A stretch of 26,799 nt of DNA from Kipferlia bialata. Its lineage: Eukaryota > Fornicata. Position 1 is the stretch's first letter. Every line of letters starts with the position of its first letter. The notes under the pieces are model-generated. The model did not search any database. It had not been told where the DNA came from and was given only the letters and a program-made list of their open reading frames with translations. The DNA is taken from the NCBI GenBank assembly GCA_003568945.1, contig BDIP01000177.1, forward strand, positions 1 through 26,799. The letters run 5' to 3'. Positions 19,961 to 26,799 of this stretch are shown here, piece by piece. Position numbers and translations under genes: made by a program.

Positions 19961-22900
19961 TCAGGGAACTGACTGACGGGGGATGCCTAGGGGGCCTGGA
20001 GAGTAAGAAGAAGAGGAAGGATACGAATTTACTAACTGTATATGATATATATGATATTGACCTCATATATATAGGTGCTCTATACCATATATGAATACCT
20101 CCACTCTGGACACCCCAGCTGTTGTGACATATGTGTCAATATGTGTCAACATACATCTATATCTGTCTACGTAGACATATGTGTCTATTATAGTCTATAA
20201 TGCAGAGTGGTATAATTATTATTGACAGTCTATATACCTCCCTCTCTTCCACTCCGGACACCCCAGTTGCTGGGATATGCCATACGTCAGAGTGTCAGTC
20301 TGGTGCCACACACGCACGTCCTTCCATATTCTGGGTGTCAATACAAGTGTAGATATAGAGAGACTTGTGCATCAATGGTCAATTGAACATTGTACCAGTA
20401 TTCATGGTCGTATTGTGTGATGTATCCTATGCTGACCTGTTGCTATACCATGGCCGCCGGATCCCTGCGTAACACGATATCGCTAGGACACCTCTGAGAA
20501 GAAGAGTCTGGAGCGTGCCTGGTATTGGTGTTGGTAAATACATTACTATGTGATGGATCACTATCCCTTTGACCGCTGTTTCACTATCACAGTACATATG
20601 TACATATATTGTATAGTACAGAGTACTGACGTCACAAGGTACCTAGTGGGCTACTGGGAGACGCCAGGCAACGAGGTAGGACGTCTTCCATCTGAGTTTT
20701 AGCGAGTTCATTAGGGCCATCAGTAGTATCTACTAGACACTAATTAGCAATTCCACGTTCACACAACACCGAAATGCAGGTTATACCTCAGGTCTCTGGA
20801 AGAGAAGTATTTGTGCTCTCTCTGCTGGATCCATGCTGCCTATCCACTGCCTGAACAGTACAATCTCCAGGATCAGTGATGGCAGAGAGTCATACTGAAG
20901 GCTTAAGAAGAGCTGGTCATGAGAAAGACACCCCATATAGATCCTATACTATTGAGTTTTAATAAGACACATATAGTCCATATCAAGCAAATGTGTCTTG
21001 CGTCTCATTACAGGTAATTGAACATATTGTATGTTGTGCAGATTCACTACATCACCTTCCGAAGCAGGTCACATGTACCCAATGGAAGCTTTGCTAGTAA
21101 GCCAGTCTGTTGTGCCAGAACAAGTACTACACTGCGGTAAAACTTTGTAGCAAAGTCATAAAGGTTCTCATGAGTATAGATGGAATGTGCATCAGTCAAT
21201 GAGAGTCAATTTTACTGTGGGTGAAAATGTGCAATACATACCCAGCGGTGTGTCTCATTGTGGCCATATCCCTGTGGAGGCAACCCACCGTGTGTACCCG
21301 GCTGTCCTTGGATAAGTATCAAAGATAAGACAAAGAGACAGGCAAGAGAAGAAGAGAGTTAAGACACACACATGTGATCATGGATTGTTGCGCATAACCG
21401 TATACTGTATTGCAGTGGTTAAAGTCGTGTTCTGTCACATAGTTCTGCATCTCGTTATATCGCTCGAACCTGCGCCGTGTTGGAGGCGCACTTGAAGTTG
21501 TCTATCTCGTGACTGGTTGCAGCGAGACACAATAGTAACACGCAATGTACGGGACAGTACAGGGAACCACCGGTGCTAGCCCTGGTTGTTAGCGGAGAGG
21601 ATCTCACATTGCAACACGAATACCACGTATGACAAAGGGGGGCCTGACTCTGGCTTGAAATAGTCACGATTTCTGTATATATAGGGTCACTCGTGAGCCC
21701 TGGGGCCTGAGTCAGGCCCGGCTTGACTCACACATACTCGGATACCTTATAGCATGGACTATATGGTGTATGACTTGTACGGCGTCCAGTGCACGTAACG
21801 CATATTGTTCCTGTGTATCTTCAAGGAATCTGACATTAGGATGGAAGACTATCAGTGTTGCGTAGTAGATCATATATACTCTATATACTATACAATATGT
21901 GTTCATACTACATCATTGTGGCACATACCTTGCTTTCAATGACAACAGAAACCGACTGAAGTCCAACTCTCTAACTCCTGCAGTTCCTAGTCCTGTTATT
22001 AACAACAGAGTATTTGCGTTCAGGTGTGATAGCACAAGACGAGTATTACACTTACAAGCCTCGATCGATTGAATACTATACACGTGGGTGGCGTACCTAT
22101 AGACCGAAAGAGATACATTGTTCCCGCTTCGAATCCTCGGTATCCTGAGATATGATCCAGGTAGCTCACATCGTAGTCAAGTGAAGCTCGGAATTGCTCC
22201 AGTGCTTGCCTGCATGGTTAGACTTACAATTATTCGGTTCTCCCGAATTTCTAACGTGAAGACAGTACCTTGCCCTGTCGTGTCTCAAGAGGGTCTGATA
22301 GGCAAAGCCAAACTCCTTGCAGGATAGGGTAGACGCTATCTGAATGGGGTGGCAGAACAACGTGTGTGGCAGTCTAGGGATGTACCTGTGAGAATTAGTC
22401 CCACAGTAACCCATTTGTCAAGTGTTTGGTATATACAATTGTATGCAATAGTTGTGTAAATGGAAGAGAGATAGATGGATATCTACTATGGCGAACCTCG
22501 TTGTGGTCGCCACAGGTATAAGGTTGGAACCCCTAGAGTGCAAAGATTGCATCGAGAAACCATTCAAGTGGCGACGACAGCCAGGTACAGGTAATCTCAC
22601 GAAGCTTTCTGTAGATGATAGATCCACCGAAGATCTCTTCTTCTGGCGTCGCCTCTCCAACCTCTGATTCATGGCGATAAGCATCTTCAGAGTCTCCCTG
22701 TGCCAGAAGAGGGTGGTGCAGGCCCAAACACACTCGGGTCTTCCCTAAGAGTTAGGGTCCCTAGTCTTTCATACTCTATTGTACATATTAAGTTGCACAA
22801 GGTTAAGGACAAGTGACTTGTCATAGCTAACGAGGTGTACCTCGGCATCTCTTCTGTCCACCATGAGAGTGAATGTCACTGGGCAAGTCAGCTGACTGTA

Positions 22901-25900
22901 AGAGAAAACTAGTTGGTGTAATAGACCTAATTTGGATGTATATACCCTCAGCATGATAGTATCCTAGTGATTAGAGTATGTGACAATACCTGTTCTCCTA
23001 AGGGATTCCTAGCAACATAGCGTCCCGCAAAGCTGTGAGTAGAGATCACTGCCGGATCCTGTGGTGAGTCATAGGGGCTAATGTATGAAAGCCTTACAGT
23101 ACGTCTCGACAATTGTTGTGAACGTGAGCTACAGTGTAGATATTGTAGATTGGTCGTGTAGCTGCTACACTACCTTTATCACTTGGCTAAGGAACATACT
23201 CGCGTACTGCATGGTCGCGGGTAAGAAAGAGCGCGAAGCCCTACGCCAGTCCTTACGAGCGTCAGGAGGGTGGAACAGGAACAAACGATGCCACTGAGCA
23301 GTGACATACGCATAGTCTCTTGTTGCAAATAGGATATTCGGCATCTGATGTAAAGACTAATGTAACTGAATGCGGCACAATTTGTTGGACATCAATTGTT
23401 CATATACTAGTTGCGATGTTGGATCCATTCACCTGAAAGCAACGTGCCACCGCAGAATCAGGCGGAACACTAACAGGAGGGTACAGACATCTGAGTCAGT
23501 GAACACAACGCATGGTGTTTGAGAGAAGTTCCAATATAGTGCTAAGACTATCAAGTGATAATCAATTAGTGCTAATGATTGTGAGACTCAAGAAGAGTGG
23601 CACCTGTTCGTCCTGGGAGGTGGCGGTGGAATGGGTAAAGGTGGAAGCTCCATATCCTCCTCTACTCTAAGGGCAAGAGGCCGCCACCCCATTGCGCTGC
23701 CACTCCTCTTGACACTTGGGTATCCGCGCCAGTGTCCTGTGAGTTAAGGACACACTGAGATTGAGTATTCCATATCAATACTGACTCAGTATTACTGAGA
23801 TAGAATTGTAATTGAGACAGTTGGAAACCCGCGCCAGTGTCCATTTGGTTAAGATAAAGTGAGTAAGAAAGCGGCAATGAATTACTGCTGTCATGGGACA
23901 ATAAAGGAGAAGGTTAGATATGCGACATACCTGTCGGAAGATGAGCTCCGTCATCTACTTCAGAGGGATCGAAGGGTATTCTGTGGCATATATGTGATAT
24001 ACTCTGCCCAGACACCACGTGATATGTAGCTAGCTTAGCGGCTACGACAAGATCACTGGGGATATCATCGACAGTAGCGATATCCTGCAGCAATTGATAT
24101 AGAGGTAGAACCCCATTGTGTACCACATGGGTCTCAGTAGGAGAGTATCCAAGAGTATTGGGGTTCAATACCTCTCGCATGGGCTCGGAGAGAATACATG
24201 TACGCGCCCACTTCCTAGACTCTTGAAAGGAACGGAGTGGGAGAAGATGTTTGCCGAAGCGCCTTTGAAGTGGTTTCGGAAGAGCAACAAAGATGCTGAC
24301 TAGGGCCATGGATCCCAAGGAGAAACTTGGCCCCCCAAATATTCCCGACAGCGTAATTTCCATCTCATGGAAGTTGTGTTTCCGCATTCTCTCACCTAGT
24401 AACTGAAGGAGCTGAGTGAGATTACATTCAGGAATCAGATATCACGTGCTAAATACTTCACGACGCCAAATAGAGAACTATGATACAGTTTCAAACTAAA
24501 ATCGTTTGTGCGATTTGTATCACCTCGGCAACATCCGGACATGCCTTGTCGAGAGGCTCGATCAGTATCCATCGCAATACCCTGAATTGCCAAGAGTAGG
24601 TATCAGAATATGAGGGACATAGCTGAAATTAGCTTGTGATTCCACACGTAGACTCAATACACTGTAAATGCTGCAATAATGGATTATGAATGTACAGCCA
24701 TGTGTCAAAGAGACATTGTGTCGTATCATCTGTGTAGCTACCTCTCGTGACACATTCGTAAACCATTCTGACTCTAGCAACCAAGTCATAGTAATGGCAG
24801 TAATGGGTGCAGCAACAACAGGACATGTCAGTGTAAACAGAGTGAACACCAAGTAGACGAGTCGAAATGGATCATCGCTGTGTCTCCCAGATGATAGTCC
24901 TGGAGATATCAGAGAACACCTGCTACGATACACGTTCTAAAGAAGATTACAGTAGGATACAAGACACAAATCCTCACCAGCAAGTGACAGTCCCGTTCCA
25001 AGTTGTGTGCAGACACGGAGTAGATTCAACAGCTGAGGTGAACATGTTACGCATATCGAGAGAAACTGATACTGGGAACACAGAGACAACTAGGTACAGA
25101 TAGAAATCGCATTGCAATAACAGAGGGCTAGTTTCACTGGTATCATTATCGAGGGCCCCGATTCGGCCCATTCCTAATTTATGCTAATATATAGACGCGA
25201 TTCAGATGCATGTATATACCTGTACCCGAGGTGCAGTCCAGCACTGGTGCAACTGTGTCTCTTGCAACTGCGAGTCTCGCAGCAACACTGGCAAGTGGCA
25301 CGTTGCAAGGCACTCTACTCTCTTGGCAAAAGACGGATACCGTAACCCCGAAAGCAGAAGCAGCACCGTACATATAACTGTGACCATTCGTAGAAGCCAG
25401 ACAATTGCGTGTACAACAGGGTGCATCTCTCGTGAACCTTGCGCTAGGATCTGAACTATTGAGGAGACAATAATAGTCACACCTTGTACTGCAATACCCC
25501 TGCATTCTGTGGTGCATGCATCTGCTAGGTCTTCTGCAGCTTTCCCCGTTACGCACCATTTACAGTGTGTGGACTCACAGTCCACGCCAGAGTGATTCCC
25601 GTTATGCCGGATTGCACCGTTGATATCTTGTACCAACTGCGTAAAGAAGGCCAGGTGGGTAAAGGTCGCAAATACGAAGATGGCCAGTGGCCCTAAAAGG
25701 CTTGACCGTGTTGGCAAATGACGACTAGATGAACTATCAGTGTCCCTCCACAGCCCGAAGAACACACTTGCAATCACTGGAACCAATAGTAAGAATATGG
25801 TGCCAGTAAACCTGTGTTAGCTCTCAGGCGTGAAGGTGGTTATAACATATGTATATGTGCATGTCTAGTTTGAATGATCTCTAATCTGGCCCATTATCGA

Positions 25901-26087
25901 CTTTCCTGCTACGACAGTCTCTGTTGGTACAGAAGTGGATTCATAGGAATGTGTGTATACTGTAGACAATATGTTTCACTCATCTCACCCTTTGTTGATC
26001 CTCTTCGACCGTTCAGCCTGTGTGACTCGATTGCCTTCACGCCCTCTCATTCCGAAGAATGGGAGATATAGTACAACACCAAGCACC
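19961..26087 (-). CDS. Putative seven-helix membrane protein with RGS-like domain, multi-exon, 5' end missing
   Basis: Exons (minus) that join in phase: 25989-26087, 25220-25811, 24978-25071, 24661-24899, 23931-24411, 23604-23736, 23433-23490, 23174-23293, 22990-23058, 22841-22895, 22589-22744, 22514-22532, 22269-22385, 22097-22209, 21929-21992, 21746-21829; then, after an unresolved gap at 20949-21745, 20787-20948, 20643-20691, 20449-20491, 20238-20269 and 19961-19995 (TGA). Hydrophobic helices include VLGVVLYLPFFGM, GTIFLLLVPVIASVFFGLW, LLGPLAIFVFATFTHLAFF, AVQGVTIIVSSIVQIL, MVTVICTVLLLLSGL, LVYLVFTLFTLTCPVVAAP and FSLGSMALVSIFVALP. Basic loops and NVS sites fit an N-out, C-in topology. After a Pro-rich linker, exons 22385 to 21746 give LLRHDRARQALEQFRASLDY and ALDAVQVIHHIVHAI, resembling an RGS fold. 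That would make a receptor-like regulator of G-alpha. The gene is likely; the RGS call is tentative. Confidence 0.6.
20098..20269 (-). repeat. Echo of exon 20238-20269
   Basis: The exon coding NWGVRSG is echoed at 20098-20122, coding WGVQSG and followed by a GTATTC donor. Elsewhere in this gene, the start of exon 23604-23736 (GGACACTGGCGCGG) recurs at about 23827-23842. Confidence 0.65.
20949..21745 (-). other. Unresolved part of the 7TM/RGS-like gene
   Basis: I expect one to several small exons here but cannot choose a single phase-consistent path. Candidates are 21624-21643 (coding PPFVIR, with an upstream echo of its GACTCAGGCCCC edge at about 21703-21726) and short open segments near 21570 and 21270. 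One segment carries TCACGAGATAGACAACTTC with open frames in two phases. Confidence 0.35.
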
Positions 26088-26799
26088 CTAAGATACAAAC
26101 ACCGGAGTAGTTATAGAGAAGGCTCTAATGACAGAGAAATGAGGATATCTATCGTTGATACTTCGCTGTAACAGTGTGGAGGATTTCTTGATGTATGAAT
26201 ATATTAGATACCCGCAAATGAAAACATTTGAAATTCTCAAACACGAGAGGGCCTAAAGAGTCTTTAGTTAGACACCATCACGCTCTCACGCATAGAGAAC
26301 GACTGTGTATCACGGTCCAACAGCCTCCAAGAACCATCCCTCCATAGTCGTGGGATGCCCAGACTGAGTCTCTCCCATGTCAGTCTGCAGCACCTGCCTG
26401 CATACCTACTGGCATCAACACGCATAGCAGACAACCAGGTACAGATATATCACGACAAGAACAATATATACCTAAGTAGCATCTATTAATGCTCTAGCAC
26501 TGTCATGGAACTAGAGTATATATCAGACAACCAGGTACACTCATGAGTCATGAGTCATGACAAAAGACTCTCTTAACATAGCACGGGTCACTCTTATTCA
26601 CTGTAGAGACACTATCACTTTAGCATTGTGTGTCTTGAACATATACACTAGGCATAGTGAGTAAATCTCAATGAACTACTGACTCTAGGTAGTGTTTCTC
26701 GGCTCTCACACTGTAGACTGGGACCCAGTATGTTTGGTAGTCAGTCGTCTTAGTAACGGTACCTTCGAGGAGGAAGTGGTACCCTGTCCCATTCCAGAT
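26088..26799. other. Right edge: probable 5' part of the 7TM gene, exons not resolved
   Basis: Short open segments exist on both strands, for example a minus-strand run from 26799 to about 26670 beginning IWNGTGYHFLLEG, which could be an extracellular exon. None has both splice signals and unambiguous coding content. A short duplicated segment, AGACAACCAGGTACA, occurs near 26428 and 26524. Confidence 0.35.

Noticed and set aside
21410-21480. A tRNA-like segment with AGTGGTTAAAG and a CTCGAACC motif
   Set aside because: The presumed T stem does not pair and no acceptor stem closes the fold.
19961-26087. A mobile element as the source of the compositionally different right part
   Set aside because: No terminal repeats, transposase, integrase or reverse transcriptase motifs were seen, and the exons are spliced like those of host genes.
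26268-26438. A plus-strand leucine-rich-repeat-like exon of 57 codons, ending in a CAG and GTACAG donor
   Set aside because: The minus strand is also open across the region, the neighbouring gene is on the minus strand, and no partner exon was found. An open run of this length is common by chance here.

Overview
This window looks like protist nuclear DNA with very intron-rich genes. Exons are short, introns begin GT(A/G) and end in a compact CT(A/C)AC-N(1-6)-AG motif, and many introns are packed with (CT)n and (TA)n microsatellites. A branch-point-like CTAAC/CTCAC fused to the acceptor is typical of metamonads (Giardia, Trichomonas and relatives). An intron-rich free-living fornicate such as Kipferlia would fit, but that is inference; nothing in the window names the species.

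Layout, left to right. 382-4863 (-): a TRK/HKT-type potassium transporter in about 20 exons. 5235-6413 (+): a calponin/transgelin-like protein with a calponin-homology domain, 7 exons. 6599-7017 (+): a small protein with one membrane segment and an Ala/Pro/Lys tail. 7283-8710 (-): the C-terminal half of a nuclear cyclophilin with an Arg/Asp/Glu-rich tail. 8956-9656 (-): the N-terminal half of proteasome lid subunit Rpn8. 9838-10560 (+): a Gar1/Naf1-family H/ACA RNP factor. 10918-11339 (+): the N-terminus of a UBAC2/derlin-like rhomboid-fold membrane protein. 11789-19246 (+): a 26-exon, at least 707-residue protein with RS-like regions, a coiled coil and a C-terminal SPRY domain, open on its left. 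19961-26087 (-): a long gene whose exons join in phase to give about seven membrane segments followed by an RGS-like domain, open at its 5' end.

Two places look wrong for normal genes. At a poly-G tract (8789-8863) Rpn8 stops and a cyclophilin begins mid-domain out of phase. At a poly-C tract (11423-11468) a rhomboid-like protein stops and the SPRY gene begins out of phase. Both tracts read as C on the coding strand, so they may be assembly joins through intronic poly-C, or real deletions.

The most striking observation is a class of short partial exon copies, here called exon-edge echoes, inside introns. Copies of an exon's first bases lie upstream of the full exon, each after an acceptor-like AG; copies of its last bases lie downstream, each usually followed by a donor-like GT. 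They occur in at least four genes on both strands. Several copies differ from the full exon almost only at silent third positions, as if they are or were translated.

The genes do not form one pathway. They include ion transport, cytoskeleton, proteasome, RNA processing and signalling functions, arranged as compact divergent and convergent pairs.
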